From Oceaniradius stylonematis (GTDB taxonomy: Bacteria > Pseudomonadota > Alphaproteobacteria > Rhizobiales > Rhizobiaceae): 64,000 nt of DNA. A program made the translations under genes and the position numbers. Shown here in pieces: positions 37,500-46,503 of this stretch; positions within the stretch are counted from its first letter, which is position 1; every line of letters begins with the position of its first letter. The DNA is taken from assembly GCF_003149475.2 (NCBI RefSeq), contig NZ_QFWV02000007.1, forward strand, positions 228,614 through 292,613, given 5' to 3'. The notes beneath the pieces were generated by a model. The model saw only the letters and a list, made by a program, of their open reading frames with translations. It did no database searches and was not told the DNA's origin.

Positions 37500-37515
37500 T
37501 TAACCAAAAGCTAAG
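37500..37515. promoter_or_regulatory. CtrA-box-like site upstream of motA
   Basis: TTAACCAAAAGCTAAG matches the TTAA-N7-TTAA pattern of CtrA sites with one mismatch (CTAA). It lies 19-34 bases before the motA ATG in the divergent region shared with the DUF1217-flgF operon. Binding is an inference from pattern only. Confidence 0.35.
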
Positions 37516-37639
37516 CCGCAAACCTTGCATGAACCTGTGCTGGCGGCGCGCCTCCAGATGGCACGCGCGCGGGCGCGAGCGGAAAGGTTCGCGCAAGAAG
37601 TCTGCGTTAGCCTGCGCCAGTCATGGGCAAGGTGCGGGC

Positions 37640-38425
37640 ATGAATACAACGCTGGTTTCGCTCAATCTGATCACGCGCGACATGGGTGCCAGCATCGAGC
37701 GGCTGGAATCGCGCGCCGATATCCAGCGCGAGGTCGACTACTACAACGAGACGATCGGGACGATCAAAACGCCCGAACAGCTCGTCGGCGACACGCGGCT
37801 GTTCAACTTTGCCATGAAAGCGCACGGGCTTGAGGACATGGCCTACGCCAAGGCCTTCATGCTCAAGGTTCTCAAGGAGGGGCGCGACGCGGACGACGCT
37901 TTTGCCAACACGCTGGCCGATCCCCGCTATCGCGATTTCGCCGACACGTTCGACTTTGCCCGGCACGGCGAGACGGCGACGATCTTCACCAAGGCGCAGC
38001 AGGGTGTGATCGACAAATATCTCGTCCAGACGCTCGAGACCGAAGCGGGCGAAACCGACCAGGGCGTCCGGCTCGCGCTCTACTTCCAGCGCAAGGCGCC
38101 GCAGATCAGTTCCTATTTCGACATTCTGGCCGACCCGGCCCTGAGTCAGGTGGTGCGCACCGCCCTCAGCATTCCCCAGGAAACGGCGGCCATCGACATC
38201 GACAAGCAGGCCGCCATGATGGCCGACCGGCTGCCGCTGTCCGATCTCAAGGATCCCGAAAAGCTCGACGAGCTGGTCGAGCGTTTCGCCAATCTCTGGC
38301 AGGTCCAGAATGGCGGGACCCAGGGCGGCATTCCGCCCGGTTCGCCGGCACAGCTGCTGATGCCGGCCAGTCCGATGGGCATCTCGGCCGACCTGATGCT
38401 GCAGATCGCGCAACTGAGGCGATAG
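37640..38425 (+). CDS. DUF1217 domain-containing flagellar protein
   Basis: A 261-residue protein of the DUF1217 family, encoded in flagellar clusters of Rhizobiales next to flgF. The mid region shows TRLFNFAMKAHGLEDMAYAK, a pattern typical of this family. No signal peptide. The role is unknown but linked to flagella by position. The ATG at 37640 is used; upstream frame to 37529 appears non-coding. Ten bases separate it from flgF. Confidence 0.9.
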   Translation: MNTTLVSLNLITRDMGASIERLESRADIQREVDYYNETIGTIKTPEQLVGDTRLFNFAMKAHGLEDMAYAKAFMLKVLKEGRDADDAFANTLADPRYRDFADTFDFARHGETATIFTKAQQGVIDKYLVQTLETEAGETDQGVRLALYFQRKAPQISSYFDILADPALSQVVRTALSIPQETAAIDIDKQAAMMADRLPLSDLKDPEKLDELVERFANLWQVQNGGTQGGIPPGSPAQLLMPASPMGISADLMLQIAQLRR

Positions 38426-38435
38426 GAGCAGTGCG

Positions 38436-39167
38436 ATGAATGATGGCTTGACGGTTGGCCTGTCCGCCCAGTTGGCGCTGGAAAAGCGCCTGACGACGAT
38501 CGCATCCAACATCGCCAACACGCGCACGGTCGGCTTCCGCGCCGCCGAGGTGAAGTTCGAGGATCTGATAGCGCGCCAGCGGGTCATCGAGGGCGTCAAC
38601 ACGGTGGCCTATGCCTCCGACGGGGCCGAATTCGCCAACACCGGGTCGGGCGCTCTCGAAAAGACCGGTTCGCCGCTTGATTTCGCCATCAATGGCGATG
38701 CCTGGTTCGCGCTGGAAACCCCCGCAGGCATCGCCGTCACCCGCGACGGACGTTTCACGGTCCGTGGCGACGGTGCCGTCGTCTCGCTGGCCGGCCACGC
38801 CGTGCTCGATCCCGGCGGCGCGCCGCTCGAGGTCAATCCGGACGGAGGCCGTCTCGATGTCGGCGCCGACGGCTTCATCCGCCAGGACGGCAATCAGGTC
38901 GGCGCCCTGGGCGTGTTCGCCTATCAGCCCGGCGCGGACTTCGTCCGCCATGGCTATTCCGGCATTCTGGTCGAGGGCGATCCCCAGCCCGTCGTCGATG
39001 CGCCCGATGTGACCATCGTCCAGGGCTATGTCGAGCAGTCCAATGTCGATCCGGTCGAGGAACTGACGCAGCTGATCATGGTGCAGCGCAGCTTCGAGAA
39101 CGCCAATGCGATGATCCGCGACACCGAAGACTCCATGAAAAAGCTGATCGATGCATTCCACCGCTGA
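38436..39167 (+). CDS. flgF: flagellar basal-body rod protein FlgF
   Basis: Proximal rod protein. The 243-residue product has the rod signature LTTIASNIANTRTVGFRAAE, the LDFAINGDAWFALETP motif in the middle and the C-terminal helix VDPVEELTQLIMVQRSFENA. It is exported without a signal peptide by the type III apparatus. Its last 17 bases overlap fliI, suggesting translational coupling. Confidence 0.95.
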   Translation: MNDGLTVGLSAQLALEKRLTTIASNIANTRTVGFRAAEVKFEDLIARQRVIEGVNTVAYASDGAEFANTGSGALEKTGSPLDFAINGDAWFALETPAGIAVTRDGRFTVRGDGAVVSLAGHAVLDPGGAPLEVNPDGGRLDVGADGFIRQDGNQVGALGVFAYQPGADFVRHGYSGILVEGDPQPVVDAPDVTIVQGYVEQSNVDPVEELTQLIMVQRSFENANAMIRDTEDSMKKLIDAFHR

Positions 39168-40509
39168 TCGCGCTCCCGTCGATCTCGACACGCTGGTCGC
39201 CGGGCTCAAGGCCTTGCCGGACCAAGACGCGCTGGTGGCGCATGGCGGCATCGTCACCGCCGTCAGGCCCGACGCCGTGGTGGTCGAAGGCCTGCCGCGC
39301 ACGGCCTGCATCGGCGACATCGTCCGCTTCGGTCCGGCCGCCCGCCGCGCGCTGGGCGAAATCCTGCACATCGAGGCGGGCGAATTCGTCGTTGCGCCCG
39401 TTACCCCGCTCGACCGGCTCTCGGTCGGCGATGTCGCGCTGCATGCCGGCGATGTGGCGCCGGTGCCCGATGCGGGCTGGCTCGGCCGCGTCGTCAACGC
39501 GCTCGGCGAGCCGGTCGACCGGCGCGGGCCGTTGCCGTCCGGACGGGCCGCGGCGCCCTTCGTGCCGTTCGGCGCGCTCGGCCGCGCGCGCGTCACCGAA
39601 CCCTTCAGCACCGGCATCCGGGTCATCGACCTGTTCACGCCGCTTTGCATCGGTCAGCGGTTCGGCATCTTTGCCGGCAGCGGCGTCGGCAAGTCCACGC
39701 TTTTGTCGATGCTGGCGCGCGGCGGCGAATTCGACGCCGTGGTCGTCGCGCTGGTCGGCGAACGGTCGCGCGAGGTGCGCGAATTCGTCGAGGACACGCT
39801 GGGTGAGGAGACGATGGCGAAATCGCTGATCGTCGTCGCGACCGGCGATGAAAGCGCGATCATGCGACGCCGCGCCGCGCCGCTGGCGATGCGGTTCGCC
39901 GAGGCGCTGCGCGACCAGGGCAAGCGCGTCCTGTTCCTGCTCGATTCCGTCACCCGCTTCGCTCACGCGCTGCGCGAGACGGGGATTTCCGCAGGCCAGC
40001 CGCCGGTGCAGCGCGGCTACCCGGCGACCGTCTTTTCCGAACTGCCGATGCTGCTCGAACGGGCCGGGCCGGGCGGCGACAATGGCGGCTCGATCACCGC
40101 GATCGTAACGGTTCTGATCGATGGCGATGACCACAATGATCCCATCGCCGACACGGTGCGCGGCATTCTGGACGGGCATCTGGTTTTGGAACGGGCGATC
40201 GCCGACGGCGGCCGCTACCCGCCGGTCAACGCGCTCGCATCGATCTCGCGGCTGGCGGCCCGCGTCTGGAAACCGCAGGAGGCCGAGCTGGTTGCCGGTC
40301 TCCGGGCGATGATGGCGCGCTTTGAGGAAACCCGCGATCTGCGGCTTCTGGGCGGCTGGAAGCCGGGCAACGATCCGCAGCTCGATCAAGCTGTTACCAC
40401 CGTGCCCCAACTCTACAAGGCGTTGAACCAGACGCCGTCCGATCCGCTGTCGACCGATCCGTTTGCCGAACTTGCTGAGGTGATGCGCAATGAAGCCAGC
40501 CGATCGTAA
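39151..40509 (+). CDS. fliI: flagellum-specific ATPase FliI
   Basis: Hexameric ATPase that helps unfold and deliver export substrates. The 452-residue product has Walker A AGSGVGKST at about 175-183, Walker B in RVLFLLDSVTRFAHALRE, and the F1-beta-like ERSREVREF motif. Length normal. No canonical fliH or fliJ gene adjoins; the next gene encodes an unrelated membrane-anchored protein whose start overlaps fliI by 20 bases. Confidence 0.96.
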   Translation: MHSTADRAPVDLDTLVAGLKALPDQDALVAHGGIVTAVRPDAVVVEGLPRTACIGDIVRFGPAARRALGEILHIEAGEFVVAPVTPLDRLSVGDVALHAGDVAPVPDAGWLGRVVNALGEPVDRRGPLPSGRAAAPFVPFGALGRARVTEPFSTGIRVIDLFTPLCIGQRFGIFAGSGVGKSTLLSMLARGGEFDAVVVALVGERSREVREFVEDTLGEETMAKSLIVVATGDESAIMRRRAAPLAMRFAEALRDQGKRVLFLLDSVTRFAHALRETGISAGQPPVQRGYPATVFSELPMLLERAGPGGDNGGSITAIVTVLIDGDDHNDPIADTVRGILDGHLVLERAIADGGRYPPVNALASISRLAARVWKPQEAELVAGLRAMMARFEETRDLRLLGGWKPGNDPQLDQAVTTVPQLYKALNQTPSDPLSTDPFAELAEVMRNEASRS

Positions 40510-41113
40510 GCCCCGCCGGCGAGGTCCTTTGCGCCGCACATGGCGAACGCTGCGCAAGGCCAGGGCCGGCGACTTCGCCTTCTGGGCTGGCGCGCTGTCG
40601 CTGGCGGCCCTGTCGGCCTATCTGCCTTGGGACGTCTATCTCAATCAGGCGCGCTACGGCCCGCCCGAATTCCAGTTCTCGCGCAGCGGCGAAGTGCCCG
40701 CCGACGTCGTCGCGCTGCAAGAGGGCAGGGCGCCATTGTTCGACATGGTCGCCGAGACCTATGTCGGCGACCCGCCGCCGCGCCCGCTTGACGACCCCGA
40801 TGGCGTCGATCCGTTCACGACGGCGGCGATTCCGCTCGACACGGGCGAAGAGGAAGCCGAGCCCCGGCAGCTGCCGCCCGGTGTCGATCCGATCACCACC
40901 GCCAGCGTGCCTTCGAGCGGGGGTGCGGCCGCCCACAGCTACACGCTTCTCGATGCCGGGCGCGGCCTCGCGCTGATCGCCGACCAGGACGGCATCTATA
41001 TTGTCCGGCCCGGCACGCTTTTGCCCGACGGCCGGCGCGTCTCCGCCATTGTCGGGCGCGGCCCGCACGCGCAGATCGTTCCCGACGACGACACCGAAGT
41101 CCGGCTGGACTGA
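40490..41113 (+). CDS. membrane-anchored flagellar-locus protein of unknown function
   Basis: A 207-residue protein with a highly basic cytoplasmic N-terminus (KPRRRGPLRRTWRTLRKAR), one membrane segment at about 32-48, and a periplasmic part. The latter contains a repeated motif, GVDPFTTAAIP and GVDPITTASVP, separated by an acidic stretch, then a C-terminal compact segment (YTLLDAGRGLALIADQDGIY, RPGTLLPDGRRVSAIVGRGP). No family is recognised. It occupies the place where fliJ lies in other bacteria, but the topology is unlike FliJ. The start overlaps fliI, so it is coexpressed. Confidence 0.8.
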   Translation: MKPADRKPRRRGPLRRTWRTLRKARAGDFAFWAGALSLAALSAYLPWDVYLNQARYGPPEFQFSRSGEVPADVVALQEGRAPLFDMVAETYVGDPPPRPLDDPDGVDPFTTAAIPLDTGEEEAEPRQLPPGVDPITTASVPSSGGAAAHSYTLLDAGRGLALIADQDGIYIVRPGTLLPDGRRVSAIVGRGPHAQIVPDDDTEVRLD

Positions 41114-41154
41114 CCAGCAGATCGCAAGCCACGCGCAAGTCAGCACCGATATCC

Positions 41155-41167
41155 TCACCAATGGTGA
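41155..41167. promoter_or_regulatory. inverted repeat TCACCA-A-TGGTGA before flgB
   Basis: Six-base arms around a single A, ending 9 bases before the flgB ATG and directly against the AAAGGA Shine-Dalgarno. It could be a protein site or a translational structure. Weakly supported. Confidence 0.25.
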
Positions 41168-41176
41168 AAGGATGTC

Positions 41177-41551
41177 ATGATGACACCAGTGCAACTGTTC
41201 GATCTCGCTTCGCGTCAGGCCGACTGGCTGTCGGTGCGGCAGGCTGCCGTGGCCAGCAACATCGCCAACGCCAACGTCTCTTCCTATCAGGCCAAGGACG
41301 TCACGCCCTTCGAGGATCAGATCAAGTTCGCCCAGGTCCGCCTTGAGGCGACCCATGGAACCCATGTCGGCGTTCGCAGGGGTGCGGACGATCCCGGTGC
41401 CCCGCCCGGCGCGGAAATGCGGACCGTCGGCGGTCCCGTGGTGCTTGAGACCGAGCTGGCCAAATCCGGCCAGGTCCGTGCCGGCATGGAGCTCAACACG
41501 GCCATCGTCTCGGCCTTTCACCGCATGACGCTGATGGTCTCGAAGGGGTAG
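41177..41551 (+). CDS. flgB: flagellar basal-body rod protein FlgB
   Basis: Proximal rod subunit. The 124-residue product begins [20 protein letters not shown] with the [16 protein letters not shown] rod motif at about 30-45, and ends with the helix [26 protein letters not shown] precedes the start. It is followed after four bases by flgC. Confidence 0.94.
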   Translation: MMTPVQLFDLASRQADWLSVRQAAVASNIANANVSSYQAKDVTPFEDQIKFAQVRLEATHGTHVGVRRGADDPGAPPGAEMRTVGGPVVLETELAKSGQVRAGMELNTAIVSAFHRMTLMVSKG

Positions 41552-41555
41552 CCGC

Positions 41556-41972
41556 ATGGATCCGTTGACGACAGCGCTGAAGGTGGCGGGCTCCGGCCTT
41601 CATGCGGAATCGTCGCGCCTGCGCGTCGTGTCCGAAAACATCGCCAACGCCAATTCGACCGGCGACACGCCCGGCGCCGATCCCTATGCCCGCAAGACGA
41701 TCGCCTTCCAGAGCACGGTCGACCGGGCCACGCAGGCCGCCCTTGTCGGCATCAAGGACATCGACACGGACAAGGCTGCGTTCGTCCAGAAATTCGACCC
41801 GTCCCACCCGGCCGCGGACCCGGACGGCTATGTGAAGCTGCCGAATGTCAATCCGATCGTCGAAATGGCCGACATGCGCGAGGCCAATCGCAGCTACCAG
41901 GCCAATCTTCAGGTGCTCAAACAGGCACGTGAACTGATTTCCATGACCATCGACCTGATGAGGGCGCGCTGA
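41556..41972 (+). CDS. flgC: flagellar basal-body rod protein FlgC
   Basis: Proximal rod subunit of 138 residues. Rod signature [14 protein letters not shown] at about 25-38; the C-terminal helix contains [20 protein letters not shown] and [20 protein letters not shown], typical of FlgC. The stop shares a base with the fliE ATG (TGATG), so flgC and fliE are coupled. Confidence 0.96.
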   Translation: MDPLTTALKVAGSGLHAESSRLRVVSENIANANSTGDTPGADPYARKTIAFQSTVDRATQAALVGIKDIDTDKAAFVQKFDPSHPAADPDGYVKLPNVNPIVEMADMREANRSYQANLQVLKQARELISMTIDLMRAR

Positions 41973-42286
41973 TGATCGAGCAGCTTCAAGCGGTCGCCGG
42001 TGCCGGTTCCGTCCGCACCGAACTGGCCCGGCAGGCTTCCGGCGCCGAAACCATCGAAATCGCCGGCGCCGGATCGTTCGGCGACATCCTGCGCGATCAG
42101 ATCGCCGCGACCGTCAATTCGGTCAAGACCGCTGACAGCGCCGCGATGGCCGGCATCAACGGCAAGATGGACACGCGCGCGGTTACCGACGCGGTCATGG
42201 AGGCCGAGCGCAGCCTGCAGGCCGCCGTCGCCATCCGCGACAAGATCGTCACCGCCTATCTCGACATGACCCGCATGGCCATCTGA
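41972..42286 (+). CDS. fliE: flagellar hook-basal body complex protein FliE
   Basis: Connects the MS ring to the rod. The 104-residue product has the FliE C-terminal pattern DAVMEAERSLQAAVAIRDKI followed by VTAYLDMTRMAI. Start overlaps the flgC stop, and 12 bases separate it from flgG. Confidence 0.95.
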   Translation: MIEQLQAVAGAGSVRTELARQASGAETIEIAGAGSFGDILRDQIAATVNSVKTADSAAMAGINGKMDTRAVTDAVMEAERSLQAAVAIRDKIVTAYLDMTRMAI

Positions 42287-42298
42287 GGAGTATCGCGT

Positions 42299-43087
42299 AT
42301 GAAAGCCCTTGCCATCGCCGCCACCGGCATGAACGCGCAGCAGACCAATCTCGAGGTCATTGCCAACAACATCGCCAATGTGAACACGACCGGCTTCAAG
42401 CGGGCGCGGGCGGAGTTTTCCGATCTTCTCTACCAGGTCGAGCGGGTGGCCGGCGTGCCGAACCGGGCCAACGAGAACATCGTGCCCGAAGGCAGCCATA
42501 TCGGTCTTGGCGTGCGCACCGCCGCGATCCGCGAAATCCACCTGCAGGGTGCTTTGAATTCGACCAACAACAAGCTCGACCTGGCGCTGACAGGCGAGGG
42601 CTTCTTCCAGATCGAGGGCGCCGGCGGCGTCACCCACTACACGCGCGCCGGCGCGTTCAACACCAACGCCGAGGGCCAGATGGTCACGGTCGATGGTTAC
42701 ACCGTCGAGCCCGAGATCGTCGTTCCGGAAAACGCCGTCGAGATCGTCGTCAATGAGAGCGGCCAGGTCTATGCGCGCATCGCCGATCAGCTCCAGTTGC
42801 AGGAGCTCGGTCAGATCACGCTTGCCACCTTCTCCAACAATGCCGGCCTCAAGCCGCTGGGCGGCAATCTCTACGCCGAGACCGAGGCCTCCGGCGCCGC
42901 CGTCGTCGGCGTGCCGGGCGATCCCGGCTTCGCGACTGTGCGTCAGGGTTATCTGGAGCAATCCAATGTCGATGCGGTGCGCGAGATCACTGAACTGATC
43001 GCCGCCCAGCGCGGATACGAGATGAACTCCAAGGTCATTCAGGCCGCCGACCAGATGATGTCGACCGTCTCCAACGGCTTGAGGTGA
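42299..43087 (+). CDS. flgG: flagellar basal-body rod protein FlgG (distal rod)
   Basis: Distal rod subunit of 262 residues. Motifs: [37 protein letters not shown] at about 22-38, [15 protein letters not shown] in the middle, and [20 protein letters not shown] then [16 protein letters not shown] at the C-terminus. GAGGAG precedes the ATG. Followed by flgA with a 6-base gap. Confidence 0.97.
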   Translation: MKALAIAATGMNAQQTNLEVIANNIANVNTTGFKRARAEFSDLLYQVERVAGVPNRANENIVPEGSHIGLGVRTAAIREIHLQGALNSTNNKLDLALTGEGFFQIEGAGGVTHYTRAGAFNTNAEGQMVTVDGYTVEPEIVVPENAVEIVVNESGQVYARIADQLQLQELGQITLATFSNNAGLKPLGGNLYAETEASGAAVVGVPGDPGFATVRQGYLEQSNVDAVREITELIAAQRGYEMNSKVIQAADQMMSTVSNGLR

Positions 43088-43093
43088 TGAAAC

Positions 43094-43555
43094 GTGCGAC
43101 CGGCTGGCTTGATCGCAGCACTGGCATTTTTTCTGCAGGCGGTGGCGCTTCCCGGTGCCGCCGCTGATGCATCGTTCGACTATGCGGTTGTCGAGCGCAT
43201 CGTCTATCCCGGTCAGACCATCGGCATGGACAATGTCGCCGTGCGCCAGCACACGCGCGCCATCCCCGACGACTACCCGGTCGTGCGCACACGGGCGCAA
43301 CTGGCCGGCATGGTCGCCACGCGAACCCTCTTGCCCGGCCGCGCCATCGCACCCGACATGCTGCGCGCCCCGTTCGCGATCAAGCAGGGCGAACTGATTT
43401 CCGTCAGCCTTCAGGAAGGCCCCCTTTCCATCGTCATGAAGGCGATCGCGCTGCAGGACGGCACGATCGGCGAGACGATCCGCGTGCGCAATGCGCATAA
43501 TGGCCGCTCGGTCTGCGCCATCGTGCGCTCGCCATCACTTGCCGAGGTGTGCTGA
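43094..43555 (+). CDS. flgA: flagellar P-ring assembly chaperone FlgA
   Basis: Periplasmic chaperone for FlgI. The 153-residue product has a signal peptide (to about 24, PGAAA) and a SAF-like C-terminal part with TRTLLPGRAIAPDMLRAP and GTIGETIRVRNAHNGRSV. A GTG start is used, with GAGGTGA six bases upstream overlapping the flgG stop. The stop shares a base with the flgI ATG. Confidence 0.92.
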   Translation: MRPAGLIAALAFFLQAVALPGAAADASFDYAVVERIVYPGQTIGMDNVAVRQHTRAIPDDYPVVRTRAQLAGMVATRTLLPGRAIAPDMLRAPFAIKQGELISVSLQEGPLSIVMKAIALQDGTIGETIRVRNAHNGRSVCAIVRSPSLAEVC

Positions 43556-44658
43556 TGATCCGCACGCTGGTCTGCGCCCTGTGTCTCGTCGTCGTGGCGG
43601 CGGTCGATGCGGCGGCGACATCGCGTATCAAGGACATCGCCATCCTCCAGGGATCGCGCGACAACCAGCTGATCGGCTATGGACTTGTGGTCGGCCTTCA
43701 GGGGACCGGCGACAGCCTGCGCAACGCGCCGTTCACCGAACAGTCGATGCGCTCCATGCTTGATACGCTCGGCGTCGCCACGGCCGAGGGCAGGGCGCGG
43801 CTCAAGAACATTGCCGCCGTGATGGTCACCGCCAACCTGCCGGCGTTCGCCACCTCAGGCGCACGGATCGATGTCACCGTCTCATCGCTGGGCGACGCCA
43901 CTTCGCTGGGCGGCGGGCAGTTGGTGATGACGCCGCTGCTGGGGGCCGACGGGCAGATCTATGCGGTTGCACAAGGCTCGGTCTCGATCGCCGGATTTTC
44001 CGCCGAAGGGCAGGCCGAAACGGTGAGCCAGGGCACGCCGACTGCCGGCCGCATTGCCGGCGGTGCGATCGTCGAGCGCGAGGTTCCGGTCAATTTCAGC
44101 CAGGAAGGCGCCTTCCTTCTGCAGCTGCGCAATCCCGACTTTTCGACCGCCGTCGCCGTCACGGACGCGATCAACGCCCATGCGCGGCAGGCCTTTGGCG
44201 CGCCGGTGGCCAAGGAGCTCGATTCGCGCACCGTACGGCTCAACAAGCCCGACGGCATGTCGCCGGCGCGTTTTATAGCCGCGATCGAGAATTTGAGCGT
44301 GCAGACCGATCAGCCTGCCCGCGTGGTGCTCGACGAAAAATCCGGCACCGTCGTCATCGGCGCCGATGTGCGTGTCTCGCGCGTCGCCGTCAGCCATGGC
44401 GCGCTGACCGTGCGGATCACCGAGGCACCCACCATCATCCAGCCCGCACCCTTTTCCGATGGGGTGACGGCGGTCGAGCCGTCGACCTTCATCGATGTCG
44501 ACGAAGAGGGCACGCAGATCGGCACGATCGACGGCGTCGACCTTCAGAGCCTTGTCGAGGGGCTGAACCGTCTGGGCGTGCAGCCGCGCGATGTCATCTC
44601 GATCCTGCAGGCGATCAAGAGCGCGGGCGCGCTGAACGCGGAACTGGTTGTGCAATGA
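43555..44658 (+). CDS. flgI: flagellar P-ring protein FlgI
   Basis: Builds the peptidoglycan ring around the rod. The 367-residue product has a signal peptide and the FlgI signatures RIKDIAILQGSRDNQLIGYG, VVGLQGTGDSLRNAPFT and VMVTANLPAFATSGARIDVT. It ends with GVQPRDVISILQAIKSAGAL. The ATG at 43555 overlaps the flgA stop (TGATG); a GTG two codons upstream is possible. Eight bases separate it from motE. Confidence 0.97.
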   Translation: MIRTLVCALCLVVVAAVDAAATSRIKDIAILQGSRDNQLIGYGLVVGLQGTGDSLRNAPFTEQSMRSMLDTLGVATAEGRARLKNIAAVMVTANLPAFATSGARIDVTVSSLGDATSLGGGQLVMTPLLGADGQIYAVAQGSVSIAGFSAEGQAETVSQGTPTAGRIAGGAIVEREVPVNFSQEGAFLLQLRNPDFSTAVAVTDAINAHARQAFGAPVAKELDSRTVRLNKPDGMSPARFIAAIENLSVQTDQPARVVLDEKSGTVVIGADVRVSRVAVSHGALTVRITEAPTIIQPAPFSDGVTAVEPSTFIDVDEEGTQIGTIDGVDLQSLVEGLNRLGVQPRDVISILQAIKSAGALNAELVVQ

Positions 44659-44665
44659 GGACGCC

Positions 44666-45175
44666 ATGAGAAAGAGACGCCCGGCCAAAGCTGTGCGCAC
44701 ACTGGTCATCGTCTGGGCCGTTGCGGCGCCGGCGGCCATGCCCGTTGCCGTCAACGCCCAGGACAGGGCGCCGGCAGACGTCCAGAACTTCTGTGCCAAC
44801 ATTGTCGATGATGCGCGCGAGCGTCGCTACGCCATCCAGCGCGAGGAATTGGAAACGCTGCGCGCCGATATCGAGGCCAAGATCGTCATCCTGGAAGAAC
44901 GCCGCGCCGCTTACGAGCTATGGGCGCAAAAGCGCGAGGAGTTCGCCGAAGCGGCCAATGAGGGCCTCGTCGCGGTCTATGCCAACATGCGGCCGGACGC
45001 TGCGGCCGTGCGCATGGAGGAACTGCCGGCCGAACTGTCGGCCGCGCTGCTGACCAAACTCAAGCCCCGCGCCTCGGCGGCCATTCTCAACGAGATGTCC
45101 ACGCAGGACGCCGCGCTGATCACCCAGATCATGGCCGCCGTCGGTGATGTCGGCCTTCCGGATGGGGACGGCTGA
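44666..45175 (+). CDS. motE: MotE family protein (periplasmic chaperone for MotC)
   Basis: In Sinorhizobium MotE stabilises the periplasmic motor protein MotC. The 169-residue product has a basic N-terminus and hydrophobic signal (to about 31), a long coiled coil (about 48-100, RREELETLRADIEAKIVILE-like), and a MgtE-N-like end (ELPAELSAALLTKLKPRASA, ILNEMSTQDAALITQIMA). The ATG at 44666 is used; an in-frame start at 44648 overlaps flgI. Stop shares a base with flgH start. Confidence 0.88.
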   Translation: MRKRRPAKAVRTLVIVWAVAAPAAMPVAVNAQDRAPADVQNFCANIVDDARERRYAIQREELETLRADIEAKIVILEERRAAYELWAQKREEFAEAANEGLVAVYANMRPDAAAVRMEELPAELSAALLTKLKPRASAAILNEMSTQDAALITQIMAAVGDVGLPDGDG

Positions 45176-45894
45176 TGACGATGGCCCGAACCCGTCTGCG
45201 CCTGTTCGCCGCCTTGGCCGCGGTGTTTTTGGTCGCCGGCTGCAGCGCCACCAAGGACCTTGGCAGCCCGCCGGCGCTGTCGCCGGTCGGCTCGGGTATC
45301 GACAACCAGTTGCCGCCATCGATGATCGAATCCAAATATCCCGGCCGGCCGCTCAACAAATACTCCACCTGGGACGACCGAACCGCGAGCCTTTTCACCG
45401 CGCGCAAGGCGCTGACGCGCGGCGACACGCTGACCGTCCTCATCGACATTGCCGACCGCGCGCAGCTTCAAAGCGATTCCGAGCGGTCGCGCAGCTCGTC
45501 CCGGTCGTGGAACCTGGGCGCTTCCGGTAACTGGAACGGCACGAGCGGTGCCGCATCCGGCGATGCCAACTTCGGCGGCGACACCGATTTCTCCGGCGAA
45601 GGCGCCACGTCGCGATCCGAGCGGATCGATCTGCGCGTTGCCGCAACCGTCGTGGACGTCCTGCAGAACGGCCATCTCGTCATCCGCGGCACGCAGGAAG
45701 TGCGCGTCAATGCGGAGGTCCGCATTCTGACCGTGGCGGGCATCGTGCGGCCGTCCGACATCGATCCGTCGAACACGATCGCCTATGACCGCGTTTCCGA
45801 GGCGCGCATATCCTACGGCGGCACGGGACATATTTCCGAGGTCCAGCAGCCGGCTTACGGCCAGCAGTTCATCGACCGCATTTCACCGTTCTAG
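45175..45894 (+). CDS. flgH: flagellar L-ring lipoprotein FlgH
   Basis: Outer-membrane ring lipoprotein. The 239-residue product has lipobox LVAGC at about 20-24, YSTWDDRTASLFTARKALTR, GDTLTVLIDIADRAQL, and the C-terminal VLQNGHLVIRGTQEVRVNAE and RPSDIDPSNTIAYDRVSEAR stretches. Starts within the motE stop (TGATG). Confidence 0.96.
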   Translation: MTMARTRLRLFAALAAVFLVAGCSATKDLGSPPALSPVGSGIDNQLPPSMIESKYPGRPLNKYSTWDDRTASLFTARKALTRGDTLTVLIDIADRAQLQSDSERSRSSSRSWNLGASGNWNGTSGAASGDANFGGDTDFSGEGATSRSERIDLRVAATVVDVLQNGHLVIRGTQEVRVNAEVRILTVAGIVRPSDIDPSNTIAYDRVSEARISYGGTGHISEVQQPAYGQQFIDRISPF

Positions 45895-45906
45895 GGCACC
45901 AGCAAC

Positions 45907-46503
45907 GTGGCCGACGCTATCGCCGACGACGAACCGGAAGAGGAGGAGAAGGGCTCATCGCCGCTCATGGCGGTGGTGTTCATTCTTGTCGCCGCGCTTC
46001 TGGCCGGCGGTGTCGGGTTCGGCGTCGGCCAGACGCTTTTCGCGCCGATGATCGCCGGTGCCGACGCGCCCGTCGCCCAGGAGACCGGGCCGCAAGCTCC
46101 CAATGCCGCCGACGGCGGCCAAGGCTCCGATGACGGATATGGCGCCGATGAGGATGGCCACGGCGCGGACAGCGAAACCTCGCTGCGCGGCCTCGACTTT
46201 GCCTCGCTCGAAGTGCTCGAACTCGAACCGATAACCACCAACATCGGCGTTCCATCCGACGTTTGGGTGCGCATGGAGCTGTCGTTGGCCATCGAGCCGG
46301 TCGACGAGGAGGAAGCCATCGATCCGGTGATGATCGAAGCCATTCATGCCGATTTCCTCGCCTACATGCGCACCACGCGGCTGCAATCTCTGGCCCTTCC
46401 CAGCGGGTTCCAGCACATGGTGACCGACCTTGAAAGCCGCGCCGCCCTGCGCAGCGGCGGCATTGTCAAGCGCGTGTTCGTCAAGGCGCTGTTGCTCGAA
46501 TGA
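45907..46503 (+). CDS. fliL: flagellar basal body-associated protein FliL
   Basis: Membrane protein around the stator that supports torque. The 198-residue product has a GTG start, an acidic cytoplasmic N-terminus (DDEPEEEEK), one membrane segment (about 20-40) and a periplasmic stomatin-like domain (LELEPITTNIGVPSDVWVRM...). A low-complexity Asp/Gly linker lies between them (about 55-92). Its stop overlaps the fliP ATG. Confidence 0.9.
   Translation: MADAIADDEPEEEEKGSSPLMAVVFILVAALLAGGVGFGVGQTLFAPMIAGADAPVAQETGPQAPNAADGGQGSDDGYGADEDGHGADSETSLRGLDFASLEVLELEPITTNIGVPSDVWVRMELSLAIEPVDEEEAIDPVMIEAIHADFLAYMRTTRLQSLALPSGFQHMVTDLESRAALRSGGIVKRVFVKALLLE

Noticed and set aside
38247-43498. Long minus-strand frames opposite flgF, fliI, flgG and neighbours
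   Set aside because: All lie antisense to well-defined flagellar genes and lack motifs.
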